Shown here: in pieces, positions 34,079-43,154 of the stretch
How the letters are laid out: each line of letters opens with the position of its first letter
How positions within the stretch are numbered: position 1 is the first letter of the stretch
From: Streptomyces sp. NRRL S-37
Lineage (GTDB): Bacteria > Actinomycetota > Actinomycetes > Streptomycetales > Streptomycetaceae
NCBI RefSeq assembly: GCF_000721605.1
Contig: NZ_JOIZ01000019.1
Location: forward strand, 372,001-436,000
Direction of reading: 5' to 3'
Length of the DNA: 64,000 nucleotides
Notes under the pieces: generated by a model
Databases searched by the model: none
The model's input: only the letters and a program-made list of their open reading frames with translations
What the model was told of the DNA's origin: nothing
Translations under genes and position numbers: made by a program

Positions 34079-35256
34079 GCCTCTCACTGAGGATCGTGCG
34101 GCTGGCGAACTTCGTGGCGCCCGCCTCCGGAGGACTGCGCACCGCGCTGCGGGAACTCGGCAAGGGCTACCTGGAGGCGGGACACCGGCCCGTGCTCATC
34201 GTCCCCGGCGAACGGGAGAGCGACCACGACACCGAGCAAGGGCGGGTGATCACCCTCCCGGGCCCGCTGCTGCCCGGCACCGGCGGCTACCGCGTCCTCA
34301 CCGACAGACGGCGGATCGCCGCCCTGCTCCAGGACCTGGCCCCCGACCGGCTCGAAGTGTCCGACCGTACGACCCTGCGCTGGACCGGGCGGTGGGCCCG
34401 CCGGGCCCGCGTCCCGGCGGTCATGGTCTCCCACGAGACCGCCGACGGGGTGCTGCGCACCTGGGGACTGCCCGAGCCGGCCGCCCGGCGCACCGCGGAC
34501 GCCCTCAACACGCGCACCGCACACGCGTACGCGCGCGTGGTGTGCACCACCGAGTTCGCCGCACGCGAGTTCGTGCGCATCGGGGCCCGCAATGTCGTAC
34601 GGGCCCCACTGGGCGTCGATCTGGTGGAACGGCACCCGGCGCTCCACGACCCGGGGCTGCGGGCCCGGCACGCGCGCGTGCCGGAGACGCTGCTCGTGAT
34701 GTGCTCCCGGCTCTCCCCGGAGAAACGGCCCGGGACCGCGCTGGACGCGCTGGAGGCGCTGCTGCGGCGCGGACGGCGCGCGGTGCTGGTGGTCGCCGGG
34801 GACGGGCCTCTGCGGGCACGGCTCGAACAGCGCGCGCGGGAGCGCGGCCTGCCGGTGACCTTCCTGGGGCACGTGCGCGACCGGAGGCTGCTGGGTGCGC
34901 TCCAGGCGTCCGCCGACGTGTGCCTGGCACCGGGGCCCGCCGAGACCTTCGGGCTCGCCGCGCTGGAGGCGATGGCGTGCGGTACGCCCGTCGTGGCGAG
35001 CGCGTCCTCGGCGCTTCCGGAGGTCATCGGCCCGGCGGGCGCGGTCGCCGGGGACCGGGGGGAGGCGTTCGCGGACGCCGTCGAGCTCCTGCTGGAACGG
35101 GCGGAGCAGGTCCGGCGCGCGGCGGCACGCGCGCGTGCGGAGCGTTTCGGCTGGGGGACGGCCGTGGCGGCCTTCCTCGCGGCCCTCGACGCGCCGGTGA
35201 CGGCGGGCGGAGCCGTGCCCCCGGTACGGCAGGTCGCGTCCCGGGGGCTGTCGTGA
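34075..35256 (+). CDS. GT4 glycosyltransferase
   Basis: 393 residues. A second GT-B enzyme with FVAPASGGLRTALRELGKGY at the N-terminus, LVMCSRLSPEKRPGTALDAL and a GPAETFGLAALEAMACGTPVV EX7E site. Its residues differ from the upstream enzyme, so the two probably add successive sugars. ATG overlaps the previous stop, and its own stop overlaps the hydrolase start (GTGA). Confidence 0.9.
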   Translation: MSLSLRIVRLANFVAPASGGLRTALRELGKGYLEAGHRPVLIVPGERESDHDTEQGRVITLPGPLLPGTGGYRVLTDRRRIAALLQDLAPDRLEVSDRTTLRWTGRWARRARVPAVMVSHETADGVLRTWGLPEPAARRTADALNTRTAHAYARVVCTTEFAAREFVRIGARNVVRAPLGVDLVERHPALHDPGLRARHARVPETLLVMCSRLSPEKRPGTALDALEALLRRGRRAVLVVAGDGPLRARLEQRARERGLPVTFLGHVRDRRLLGALQASADVCLAPGPAETFGLAALEAMACGTPVVASASSALPEVIGPAGAVAGDRGEAFADAVELLLERAEQVRRAAARARAERFGWGTAVAAFLAALDAPVTAGGAVPPVRQVASRGLS

Positions 35257-36104
35257 GACCGCTGCGGTTCGTGGCCCTCGGGGACTCGCTGACCGAGGGC
35301 GTCGGGGACCGTACCGGCGGCGGACGGCGCGGCTGGGCCGCGCTGCTCGCGCCGTCGCTGTGCGCCGGGCCCGTGCGGTTCACCAACCTCGCGGTGAGCG
35401 GGGCACAGACGCGCGACGTGCTCGAACGGCAGTTGCCGGCCGCGCTGGAACTGCGGCCCGACCTCGTCTCCGTCGTCGTCGGCGTCAACGACACCCTGCG
35501 CCGCACCTTCGACATCCATGACGTGGCGGCCCGGCTGGACGAGGTGTACGCGGCCTGTACCGGGCAGGGCGCCGTGCTGCTCACCGCGTGCCTGCCCGAT
35601 CCGGGCGGGATGCTGGGGCTGCCGGGCGCGCTGGCCCGCCCGCTGGCCCGGCGGCAACGGGCGGTGAACACCGTCGTGCACGCCCTGTCCGACCGTTACG
35701 GTGCGGCGCATCTGCACGCCTGCGAGGGGGACTGGATCAGCGACCGGTCGATGTGGAGCGCGGACCGGCTGCATCCCGGTGAGCCGGGACACCGGCAACT
35801 GGCCGTGCGGTTCCACGCGCTGCTGACGGAACGCGGCCTCGCGACCGGGCCGGCCCCCTCGCCCGAACCGGACTCCCCGGCACCCACCGCGTGGGCGAGC
35901 CTGCGGTGGCTGGCCACGGCCGGCACCGGCTGGGTGGCCCGCCGGTGCACCGACCTCCTGCCGCAACTGCTCTCCCTGGCCGCCGACGAGATGCGCCACC
36001 GCGCGCGGGGCACCAGCGTCCGCCTCGACCTGCGTGCCTCCGCCGCCGTCTCGGCCGCCCTGGCCGCGCTGTCGACGGGGGAACGACGCCCGGGTGCCGC
36101 CTGA
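35253..36104 (+). CDS. SGNH/GDSL hydrolase
   Basis: 283 residues. Block I FVALGDSLTEG (Ser nucleophile) at residues 6-16, block II/III TNLAVSGAQTRDV and VVGVNDTLRR, and block V WSADRLHPGEPGHR with the Asp/His pair. No signal peptide is evident, so cytosolic. The last 90 residues are helical and Ala-rich. GTG overlaps the second GT4 stop, so all three genes are translated as a unit. It could remove or move an acyl group on the glycoside made by the two transferases. Confidence 0.88.
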   Translation: MRPLRFVALGDSLTEGVGDRTGGGRRGWAALLAPSLCAGPVRFTNLAVSGAQTRDVLERQLPAALELRPDLVSVVVGVNDTLRRTFDIHDVAARLDEVYAACTGQGAVLLTACLPDPGGMLGLPGALARPLARRQRAVNTVVHALSDRYGAAHLHACEGDWISDRSMWSADRLHPGEPGHRQLAVRFHALLTERGLATGPAPSPEPDSPAPTAWASLRWLATAGTGWVARRCTDLLPQLLSLAADEMRHRARGTSVRLDLRASAAVSAALAALSTGERRPGAA

Positions 36105-36190
36105 CCCGTCCGGACACGGGGCACACCTGCCCTCCCGCGCGGGGAGGACCACGGTGCCGGCGCCTCCCTGTCTCGCACGCGACCAGGGTG

Positions 36191-37078
36191 TCATCCGCCG
36201 GAGAGGCGTCGGCGGGGCCGTACGGCGACGAAGCGGACCGGTGTGCCGGGGCGTGCCTGCGCGGCGGCCGGGAGATCGGCGGGGCGGACGACCGCGATCA
36301 CCGGGTAGCCCCCGGTGGTCGGATGGTCGGCGAGGAAGACCACCGGCGTGCCGTCGGGCGGCACCTGGACCGCGCCCAGCACCATGCCCTCGCTGAGGAG
36401 TTCGTCCCGCCTCGCCCGTTCCAGGGCCGGTCCGGTCGTGCGCAGTCCGATGCGGTTGCTCGCCGGCGACACGTGGTACGCGCGGGACGTGAGGAGCCGT
36501 ACGGCGGCCGGGGTGAACCAGTCGTCGCGCGGGCCCGGCGTCACCCGCAGCACGAGCTCGTCGGGGGGCGCCGGCTGCGGGGCGGCGTCCACGCGCGCGT
36601 GGGGCTCCCCGGGCGTTCCCAGGGGGAGCACGGCACCGTCCGTGAGGGGCGCCGGGCCGAGACCGGAGAGCAGGTCCGTGGAGCGGCTGCCCAGCACCGG
36701 TTCGACGGCGATCCCGCCGGAGACGGCCACGTAGGCGCGTACGCCGGAGAACGCCGCGCCGACGTCCAGCACGGACCCGGCACGCACGCGCACCGGCGCT
36801 CCCCAGGCGGCCGGCCGTCCGTCCACGGCGACCGGGCAGGGAGCCCCGGTGACCGCCACGGTGACCGTCGAACGGGGCCGCAGGGAGCAGCCGTCGAGGG
36901 TCGTCTCCAGGACGGCCGCGTCCGGCGGGTTGCCGGTCAGCCGGTTGGCGAGCGCCGCCGCGGGCCCGTCCAGCGCCCCGGAACGGGGGACGCCGAGATG
37001 GGCGTGTCCAGGACGGCCCCGGTCCTGCACGGTGGTGAGGGCTCCCGCACGGACGACGGCGAGCGCGCGGTCCGTCAT
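36191..37078 (-). CDS. pxpC: 5-oxoprolinase subunit PxpC
   Basis: 295 residues, biotin-dependent-carboxylase-like domain (KipA family): VVRAGALTTVQDRGRPGHAHLGVPRSG at the N-terminus, FSGVRAYVAVSGG, SNRIGLRTTGPAL and FLADHPTTGGYPVIAVV. With PxpA and PxpB it opens 5-oxoproline to glutamate using ATP. ATG at 37078 overlaps the pxpB stop by 4 bases. Last gene of the minus-strand operon. Confidence 0.94.
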   Translation of the reverse strand: MTDRALAVVRAGALTTVQDRGRPGHAHLGVPRSGALDGPAAALANRLTGNPPDAAVLETTLDGCSLRPRSTVTVAVTGAPCPVAVDGRPAAWGAPVRVRAGSVLDVGAAFSGVRAYVAVSGGIAVEPVLGSRSTDLLSGLGPAPLTDGAVLPLGTPGEPHARVDAAPQPAPPDELVLRVTPGPRDDWFTPAAVRLLTSRAYHVSPASNRIGLRTTGPALERARRDELLSEGMVLGAVQVPPDGTPVVFLADHPTTGGYPVIAVVRPADLPAAAQARPGTPVRFVAVRPRRRLSGG

Positions 37079-37698
37079 GCCGCGGACCCCGTCACCGGGA
37101 CGAAGCGCACCCGCGTGCCGGGGGAGAGCAGCGCCGCCGGCACGCGCGCGTGGTCCCACAGCACGAGATCGGTCGTACCGATCAGCTGCCAGCCGCCCGG
37201 CGAGGACCGCGGGTACACGCCCGTGTAGGGACCCGCCAGCGCCACCGAGCCGGCCGGGACGGCGGTGCGCGGAGTGGCCCGGCGGGGCACGTCGTAGCGG
37301 GCCGGCAGACCGGTGAGGTAGCCGAAGCCGGGCGCGAACCCGCAGAAGGCGACACGGAACTCGGTGCCCGCGTGGACGCGGGCCACCTCCCGCGCGGGGA
37401 CACCCCAGTGCGCGGCGACGTCCGCGAGGTCCGGGCCGTCGTAGCGCACCGGGATCTCGACCGTCTCCCGCGCGTACGGGGACACGGGCGGGAGACGGAG
37501 GGAGGTCAGTTCGGCGGCCAGCCGGGCCGGATCGGACAGGCCGTCGAGCAGCACCGTGCGCGCCGCCGGGACGATCTCACCGGCCGGCAACGAGCCCTCC
37601 GCGCGGCGCCGCAGCAGCTCCGCGTGGAGCGCCTGGGCCTCGTCGCCCGAGGAGACCTCGACGAGCAGCGCGTCCTCGCCGACGCGCAGCACCCTCAT
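37075..37698 (-). CDS. pxpB: 5-oxoprolinase subunit PxpB
   Basis: 207 residues, KipI-like: LRVGEDALLVEV start, IPVRYDGPDLADVA, and the conserved EFRVAFCGFAPGFGYLTGLP followed by PRSSPGGWQLIGTT. Partner of PxpC; together they carry the ATP-dependent phosphorylation of 5-oxoproline. ATG at 37698; overlaps both neighbours by 4 bases. Confidence 0.94.
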   Translation of the reverse strand: MRVLRVGEDALLVEVSSGDEAQALHAELLRRRAEGSLPAGEIVPAARTVLLDGLSDPARLAAELTSLRLPPVSPYARETVEIPVRYDGPDLADVAAHWGVPAREVARVHAGTEFRVAFCGFAPGFGYLTGLPARYDVPRRATPRTAVPAGSVALAGPYTGVYPRSSPGGWQLIGTTDLVLWDHARVPAALLSPGTRVRFVPVTGSAA

Positions 37699-38453
37699 AC
37701 GAAGGCCTCCACCCGTACCCCGGACGCCTCCAGCGCGTCACGCACCCGTCGCGCCAGGTCCACCGCGCCGGGCGTGTCACCGTGCAGGCACAGGGAACGC
37801 GCCCGCACCTCGATACGCCGTCCCGAGTGCGCGTCGACCTCCCCGTGGCGGGCCAGGTCCACCGAGCGGGCCACCACCGACTCCGGGTCGGTGACCACGG
37901 CGCCCTCCTGACCACGTGGCACCAGCGCGCCCCCGTCGGTGTACGCCCGGTCGGCGAACGCCTCCGTGACCACCGGCAGACCCGCTTTCTGGGCCAGTTC
38001 CAGCAGCCGGGAGCCGGGCAGACCGAGCACGGGCAGCGCGGCGTCCGCCAGGAGCACCCCGTCGACGACCGCGCCGGCCTGCTCCTCGTCGCGCACCACC
38101 CGGTTGTACAGCGCCCCGTGCGGTTTGACGTACGCCACGCGGGCGCCCGCCGCGCGGGCGAACACCTCCAGGGCGCCGATCTGGTAGGCGACCTCGGCCG
38201 CCAGTTCGGCGGGCGGCACGTCCATCGCGCGCCGCCCGAACCCGGCCAGGTCCCGGTAGGAGACCTGGGCGCCGATCCGCACCCCCCGCCCGGCGGCGAG
38301 CTCGCACACGCGGCGCATGGTGGACGCGTCCCCGGCGTGGAAACCGCACGCCACATTGGCGCTGGTCACCACGGACAGCAGCCGCTCGTCGTCGGTGAGC
38401 CGCCAGCGGCCGAACCCCTCGCCGAGGTCGGCGTTCAGATCGATCGACGTCAT
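37695..38453 (-). CDS. pxpA: 5-oxoprolinase subunit PxpA (LamB/YcsF)
   Basis: 252 residues. The LamB/YcsF family opening IDLNADLGEGFGRW, then ANVACGFHAGDASTM, VSYRDLAGFGRR, YVKPHGALYN and LCLHGDTPGAV, the expected catalytic segments. Cytosolic. ATG at 38453 follows AGGAGAAACGAAGG. First pxp gene, 39 bases after the DUF1445 gene. Confidence 0.95.
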   Translation of the reverse strand: MTSIDLNADLGEGFGRWRLTDDERLLSVVTSANVACGFHAGDASTMRRVCELAAGRGVRIGAQVSYRDLAGFGRRAMDVPPAELAAEVAYQIGALEVFARAAGARVAYVKPHGALYNRVVRDEEQAGAVVDGVLLADAALPVLGLPGSRLLELAQKAGLPVVTEAFADRAYTDGGALVPRGQEGAVVTDPESVVARSVDLARHGEVDAHSGRRIEVRARSLCLHGDTPGAVDLARRVRDALEASGVRVEAFV

Positions 38454-38492
38454 GGATCCTTCGTTTCTCCTGCCTTGTGCCGCACAGGCCGG

Positions 38493-39338
38493 TCAGGCCA
38501 CGCGGAACTGCTCGTCGCGGGCGTCGCTGAGGAACATCTGCCCCGGTGCGTGCGTGATGGCGAACGGCGGACGGGAGGCCATGACCGCGGCCTGCGGGGT
38601 CACCCCGCAGGCCCAGAACACCGGGATGTCGTCCGGCTCGAAGTCCACCGGCTCGCCGAAGTCCGGCCGGCCGAGGTCGTCGATGCCCAGCCCGGAGGGG
38701 TCACCGCAGTGCACGGGACCGCCGTGCACCGCCGGCAGCAGACTGCTCTCCCGGATCGCCGCGGAGAGGTGCCCGGGCGGCACCGGCCGCATGGACACCA
38801 CCATCGGCCCGCGCAGCCGGCCCGCCGGACGGCACTGCCAACTCGTCACGTACATGGGAACGTTGCGGCCCTGCTCGACGTGCCGGACCGGAACACCTGC
38901 CGCCGCCAGCGCCCACTCGAACGTGAAGCTGCAGCCGATCAGGAACGACACCAGATCACCGCGCCAGTGCGCCCGCGCGTCCGTCGGCTCGTCCACCAAC
39001 TCGCCGTGCTCCCACACGCGATAGCGCGGCAGATCGGTGCGCAGGTCCGCGTCCGGGGCGAGGACGGTGGCCGCGGACCCGGCGTCGGTGACGTCCAGGA
39101 CCGGACAGGGCTTGGGATTGCGCTGGCAGAACAGCAGCATGTCGTACGCCCAGTCGGCGGGCACCGAGATCAGGTTGGCCTGTGTGTGCCCCGCGGCCAC
39201 ACCGGCCGTGGGACCCGCCAGCCCCTCCCGGAAGCGGGCGCGCGCCGTGCGCGGGCTCCACGCGCGCGCGTGCTCGTCGGCCAGGATCACAGGGTGGTCG
39301 TCCACCGCGGTCGGCGGACGGTCGTCGGTGTGGGTCAC
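38493..39338 (-). CDS. DUF1445 putative hydro-lyase / D-glutamate cyclase-like protein
   Basis: 281 residues. PF07286-type protein: [69 protein letters not shown] and [13 protein letters not shown]. Bacterial members are called putative hydro-lyases; the mammalian relative is a D-glutamate cyclase that forms 5-oxo-D-proline. GTG at 39338 overlaps the MFS stop (GTGA). Its place directly before pxpABC supports an enzyme feeding 5-oxoproline. Confidence 0.88.
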   Translation of the reverse strand: MTHTDDRPPTAVDDHPVILADEHARAWSPRTARARFREGLAGPTAGVAAGHTQANLISVPADWAYDMLLFCQRNPKPCPVLDVTDAGSAATVLAPDADLRTDLPRYRVWEHGELVDEPTDARAHWRGDLVSFLIGCSFTFEWALAAAGVPVRHVEQGRNVPMYVTSWQCRPAGRLRGPMVVSMRPVPPGHLSAAIRESSLLPAVHGGPVHCGDPSGLGIDDLGRPDFGEPVDFEPDDIPVFWACGVTPQAAVMASRPPFAITHAPGQMFLSDARDEQFRVA

Positions 39339-40654
39339 TCCAGTTCCTTCCCGCGTGTCTCCGGCAGCCCCAGCAGCGCCAGGGCCGCGAGGCCGTAGCC
39401 GATCGCGCCGAAGACCAGCGCCCCGCCCACGCCCCAGCCGTCGGCCAGGAAGCCGACCGTGGTGGGGAAGACGGCGCCCACGGCACGTCCGGTGTTGTAC
39501 GTGAAGCCCTGTCCCGTACCGCGCACCGCCGTCGGGTACAGCTCGCTCAGATAGGAGCCGAAGCCGCTGAAGATCGCCGACATGCAGAACCCGAGCGGGA
39601 AACCGAGCACGAGGATCACGGTGTTGGCACCGTTCGGGATGTTCGTGTACGCCAGGATGCAGATCGCGGACAGCAGCGCGAACAGCCAGATGTTGCGCCG
39701 GCGGCCCAGCCGGTCGGTGAGGTAGCCGCCGGTCAGATAGCCGATGAAGGCACCCGAGATCAGGAACGTCAGATAGCCGCCGGTGCCGACGACCGACAGG
39801 TCGCGCTCCGTCTTCAGATAGGTCGGCACCCAGGTGGCGAGGGTGTAGTAGCCGCCCTGGACGCCGGTGGAGAGCAGCACGGCGAAGAGCGTGGTGCGCA
39901 GCAGGCCCGGTGCTCCCGGCCTGCCCGGCCGGAAGATCGTCGCGAAGGAGCCCTTCCGGGCGCTCGTCTCCCGCGCGGCGGCCGCCTCGGGAGCGTCCTG
40001 CACGCTGCGGCGCACCCAGACCACGAGCAGCGCCGGCAGCGCACCGGTCCAGAACATCACGCGCCAGGCGAGGTCGTCGCCGGCCAGCGAGAAGACGACC
40101 GTGTACACGATCACGGCCAGCGCCCAGCCGACGGCCCAGGAGCTCTGGACCGCGCCGAGGGTGCGGCCCCGGTGCCTGGCGCTCGCGTACTCGGCGACCA
40201 GGATCGCGCCGACCGCCCACTCACCGCCGAAGCCGAGGCCCTGCAGCGCGCGGAACACCAGCAGCGTCTCGTAGTCGGTCGCGAAGCCGCAGGCCACGGT
40301 GAACACCGCGTACGTGATCACGGTCAGCAGCAGTGCCCTGACCCGTCCGACGCGGTCCGCCAGCACACCGGCGAGGGCGCCGCCGACCGCGGACACCACC
40401 AGGGTGACGGTCGTGAGCAGGCCGGTCTGGCCGCTGTCCAGACCGAAGTACGCCGACAACGCGACCATCGTGAGCGGCAGCGTGAAGTAGTCGTACGAGT
40501 CCAGGGCATAGCCGCCGAACGCGCCGCCGAAGGCGCGCCGGCCGCGCGGCCCCAGTGCGCGCAGCCAGCCGAACGCCCCGTCGCCGGAGGCGTGTTCGGG
40601 CGGTACGGGGCGTGGGGTGTCGGTCAGGGCCCGCGGTGGAGGGGGCGTGCTCAT
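39335..40654 (-). CDS. MFS transporter, sugar-acid/aromatic-acid (AAHS-like) type
   Basis: 439 residues with twelve hydrophobic segments. MFS loops [12 protein letters not shown] and [14 protein letters not shown], and the SP/AAHS-type [22 protein letters not shown] with [23 protein letters not shown]. Related carriers import organic acids with protons. ATG at 40654 ([10 protein letters not shown]) is preferred to the upstream in-frame start because GCGAGG precedes it. First gene of the oxoproline operon; probably imports its substrate. Confidence 0.9.
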   Translation of the reverse strand: MSTPPPPRALTDTPRPVPPEHASGDGAFGWLRALGPRGRRAFGGAFGGYALDSYDYFTLPLTMVALSAYFGLDSGQTGLLTTVTLVVSAVGGALAGVLADRVGRVRALLLTVITYAVFTVACGFATDYETLLVFRALQGLGFGGEWAVGAILVAEYASARHRGRTLGAVQSSWAVGWALAVIVYTVVFSLAGDDLAWRVMFWTGALPALLVVWVRRSVQDAPEAAAARETSARKGSFATIFRPGRPGAPGLLRTTLFAVLLSTGVQGGYYTLATWVPTYLKTERDLSVVGTGGYLTFLISGAFIGYLTGGYLTDRLGRRRNIWLFALLSAICILAYTNIPNGANTVILVLGFPLGFCMSAIFSGFGSYLSELYPTAVRGTGQGFTYNTGRAVGAVFPTTVGFLADGWGVGGALVFGAIGYGLAALALLGLPETRGKELE

Positions 40655-40715
40655 GGGCACCTCGCAGAGAGAGGACGGAGGGTGCGGGAAGGAGTGAGCC
40701 GTGCCACTGTCCAGC

Positions 40716-40745
40716 AAGGTAGAGGATCGTTGAACGATCCTTCAA
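40716..40745 (-). promoter_or_regulatory. promoter of the oxoproline operon with GntR operator in the spacer
   Basis: Minus strand: -35 TTGAAG (40740-40745), an 18-base spacer and -10 TACCTT (40716-40721). The spacer holds the perfect palindrome ggatcgtt-g-aacgatcc (40724-40740). A repressor bound here would block RNA polymerase; the divergent GntR gene is the obvious candidate. Confidence 0.72.
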
Positions 40746-40788
40746 TACCCATGTTGTCTCGTCCTTCCGCGTGCGATTGAATTCCGGC

Positions 40789-41505
40789 ATGGCAGAGCAG
40801 ATGGGCGGACTGGCCGACGACCGTGCCCTGTTGGGCCGCACCAGCACCGCCGAGCGGGTCGCGGACATCCTCAGGAGCCGGATCGCCGAGGGCTACTTCC
40901 CGCCCGGCACGCGGCTGTCGGAGGACAGCATCGGCGGCGCGCTCGGCGTCTCCCGCAACACGCTGCGCGAGGCGTTCCGGCTGCTCACGCACGAACGGCT
41001 GCTCGTCCACGAGCTGAACCGGGGCGTGTTCGTCCGGGTGCTGACCGTCGAGGACGTCGAGGACATCTACCGCACCCGCCGCCTCGTCGAGTGCGCCGTC
41101 GTGCGCGGACTGGGTGACCCGCCCTACCCGCTCGACGCGCTCACCGAGGTGGTGGAACAGGGGCGTACGGCGGCGCGCGAAGGTGACTGGAACGGTGTGG
41201 GTACGGCCAACATCCACTTCCACCGGGAACTGGTGGCCCTCGCCGCCAGTGAGCGCACGGACGAACTGATGCGCAGCGTCTTCGCCGAACTGCGGCTCGC
41301 CTTCCACGTCGTGGACGAACCCCGGCGACTGCACGAACCGTACATCGCCCGCAATGTCGGGATTCTTCAGGCGCTTCAGGACGGGGACCGCGACAAGGCC
41401 GAGGCACTGCTGGCGGCCTACCTCGAGGTCTCGCTGGAACGGGTCGTCGAGGTGTACCGGCGGCGCGTCGGCGAGGACGGACAGGACGGCCGGCCGGCGG
41501 TGTGA
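40789..41505 (+). CDS. GntR family regulator (FadR/FCD subfamily)
   Basis: 238 residues. N-terminal winged helix (ADILRSRIAEGYFPPGTRLSED, ALGVSRNTLREAFRLLTHERLL), then an all-helical FCD domain (IYRTRRLVECAVV, NIHFHRELVALAAS with metal-binding-type His). Divergent from the MFS-DUF1445-pxpABC operon with a palindromic operator between them; likely represses it and responds to 5-oxoproline or a related acid. ATG at 40789; a GTG at 40771 is an alternative. Confidence 0.92.
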   Translation: MAEQMGGLADDRALLGRTSTAERVADILRSRIAEGYFPPGTRLSEDSIGGALGVSRNTLREAFRLLTHERLLVHELNRGVFVRVLTVEDVEDIYRTRRLVECAVVRGLGDPPYPLDALTEVVEQGRTAAREGDWNGVGTANIHFHRELVALAASERTDELMRSVFAELRLAFHVVDEPRRLHEPYIARNVGILQALQDGDRDKAEALLAAYLEVSLERVVEVYRRRVGEDGQDGRPAV

Positions 41506-41574
41506 CGACCGTCGCGCCGGGGCGCAACACGGTCGTTTGGGTCGTTGTCAGACCGAGGACCTAGTCTGTGCACC

Positions 41575-43101
41575 GTGACTTCGCCTGCAACGACGGACAG
41601 CGTTCCGCCCCAGCTCAGCGCGGGGCCGCGGCCCGCGCCGGGCCCGGCCGCCGACGAAGGGCTGGCGCGGCGGCTGCGCGCGCTCGCGTGCACCGCGCCG
41701 CTGCACGACCTCGACGCCCGCAAGGCCAACCTCGCCGGCGAGTACTCGGTGTACGGCATGGCGGAGATCGCCCTCGCGGCCATCGACCTCGTCACCCTGA
41801 ACATGGACTTCGACACGGGCGCGGACCACGACCAGATAGTCGCCCGGATCGTCCCGCGCATCGCCGCCCAGGCCCCGCACCGTCCCGCCGCCGAGCACGA
41901 GCGGGTGGCCCGCTGGGTCCTGGAGAACCTGATCAACGTCGGCAGCGTCGACCGCGGCTTCCGCGCGGTGTACGGCATGTTCGGCGCGGACGGCACCTAT
42001 GTGCGCCGCGACTACGACTTCAAGCTGATCGAGGAGGTCCCCGGCCCCGGCGGCACGGTGTACCTGAGGACCACCGACGAGGCGGTCAACGTCCTGGTCG
42101 GCGCCCTGGACACCGACGTCACCAGCGCGCAGATCGCCGCCGAGGTCAAGCTGGAGGTGCTGATCAGCAGGGGCAGGCTCGCCGACGCCCAGCTCGCCGC
42201 CGAGCAGGCCCGCTACCGGACCGTGCAGTACTCCGAGACCCTGCGCCGGGCCCTGGACGCCACCCGCCGCAACGTCCGCGCGGTGGACTGGCTGAGCGCC
42301 GTGCCCGACATGATCGCCGAGGCCCTCGACCACGTGGCGGACCGCTACCGCCACGAGAACGCGATCCTCACCAACATCCGCAAGGCCCGCGACGAGTCCG
42401 AGGACCCCGAGCACAAGCGCCGGGCGGCCGAGCTGGTGGACATCGTCAAGGACTGCATCCGGCGCCACACCCAGCTGCAGTCCCGGCTGCTGGAGGCCGG
42501 CCCGCTGTTCCGCGCCGAACAGGACCGGCAGGCCTTCGCCACCCCCACGTCGGTCTCGGGCACCGACCTCTACGGCCACCTCCTCGCGCCCCTGCTGCCG
42601 CTGCCCGTGGAGCGGGCGGCCCGGGTCACCGACGCCTTCTTCGCCCACGGCACCGGACTGCGCACCCCGGTCTCCGTCCGGGTCGCCGACCTCGTCGAGA
42701 TCCTGCTGACACCGCCCGTGGAGCGCGAACACCTCGGCGCCGAGATGCCCGAGCCCGACCTGATCGCCACGCCCGACGACAGCCGCTTCAGCGAGGAGCA
42801 GCTGGCGGCCGCCACGGAGCTGCTGGACCTGCCGGCCGACGCACCGCGCCGGCTGTCCGGACTGCTCGCCGACGCCCGCCGCCAGGACCCCGAACTGCCC
42901 TACCTGGTCGCCCTGCTCGCCATCCACGCCGCCAGCCCCCCGGTCGGCACCGCCTACCGCCAGGGCGAACCGAAACTGCTGTTCGCCGTGGACGACGGAA
43001 CCGAACTCGACGACCCCGAGTTCGGCGGCGCCGACCTCATCGTCGGCACGGCCCTGCTGGACGCGGCGGGGATGGCCGCGGACCGGTCGGAGGCGGCATG
43101 A
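41575..43101 (+). CDS. kleisin-like subunit of a MukBEF/Wadjet-type complex (JetA/MksF-like)
   Basis: 508 residues, helical, no signal or membrane segment. N-terminal part (20-150) looks like a winged-helix region. The middle (180-320) is long helices (RGRLADAQLAAEQARYRTVQ, NAILTNIRKARDESED). The C-terminal part carries AATELLDLPADAPRRLSGLL. Size, composition and order before a MukE-like and an SMC-like gene fit MukF/JetA. The GTG has no Shine-Dalgarno; TAGTCT at 41562-41567 lies 7 bases before it, so the mRNA is probably leaderless. Assignment is by architecture and context, not by a conserved signature. Confidence 0.7.
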   Translation: MTSPATTDSVPPQLSAGPRPAPGPAADEGLARRLRALACTAPLHDLDARKANLAGEYSVYGMAEIALAAIDLVTLNMDFDTGADHDQIVARIVPRIAAQAPHRPAAEHERVARWVLENLINVGSVDRGFRAVYGMFGADGTYVRRDYDFKLIEEVPGPGGTVYLRTTDEAVNVLVGALDTDVTSAQIAAEVKLEVLISRGRLADAQLAAEQARYRTVQYSETLRRALDATRRNVRAVDWLSAVPDMIAEALDHVADRYRHENAILTNIRKARDESEDPEHKRRAAELVDIVKDCIRRHTQLQSRLLEAGPLFRAEQDRQAFATPTSVSGTDLYGHLLAPLLPLPVERAARVTDAFFAHGTGLRTPVSVRVADLVEILLTPPVEREHLGAEMPEPDLIATPDDSRFSEEQLAAATELLDLPADAPRRLSGLLADARRQDPELPYLVALLAIHAASPPVGTAYRQGEPKLLFAVDDGTELDDPEFGGADLIVGTALLDAAGMAADRSEAA

Positions 43102-43154
43102 CGGAGCGAGCAGTCCGTACCGAGCTGTCCCAGAGCAAGGAGCCCCGACCGTGA
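43098..43154 (+). CDS. 18-residue coupling ORF between the kleisin-like and MukE-like genes
   Basis: ATG overlaps the upstream stop (ATGA) and its own TGA overlaps the next start (GTGA). It encodes MTERAVRTELSQSKEPRP. It may simply carry ribosomes across the 49-base gap; a functional peptide is less likely. Confidence 0.3.
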   Translation: MTERAVRTELSQSKEPRP

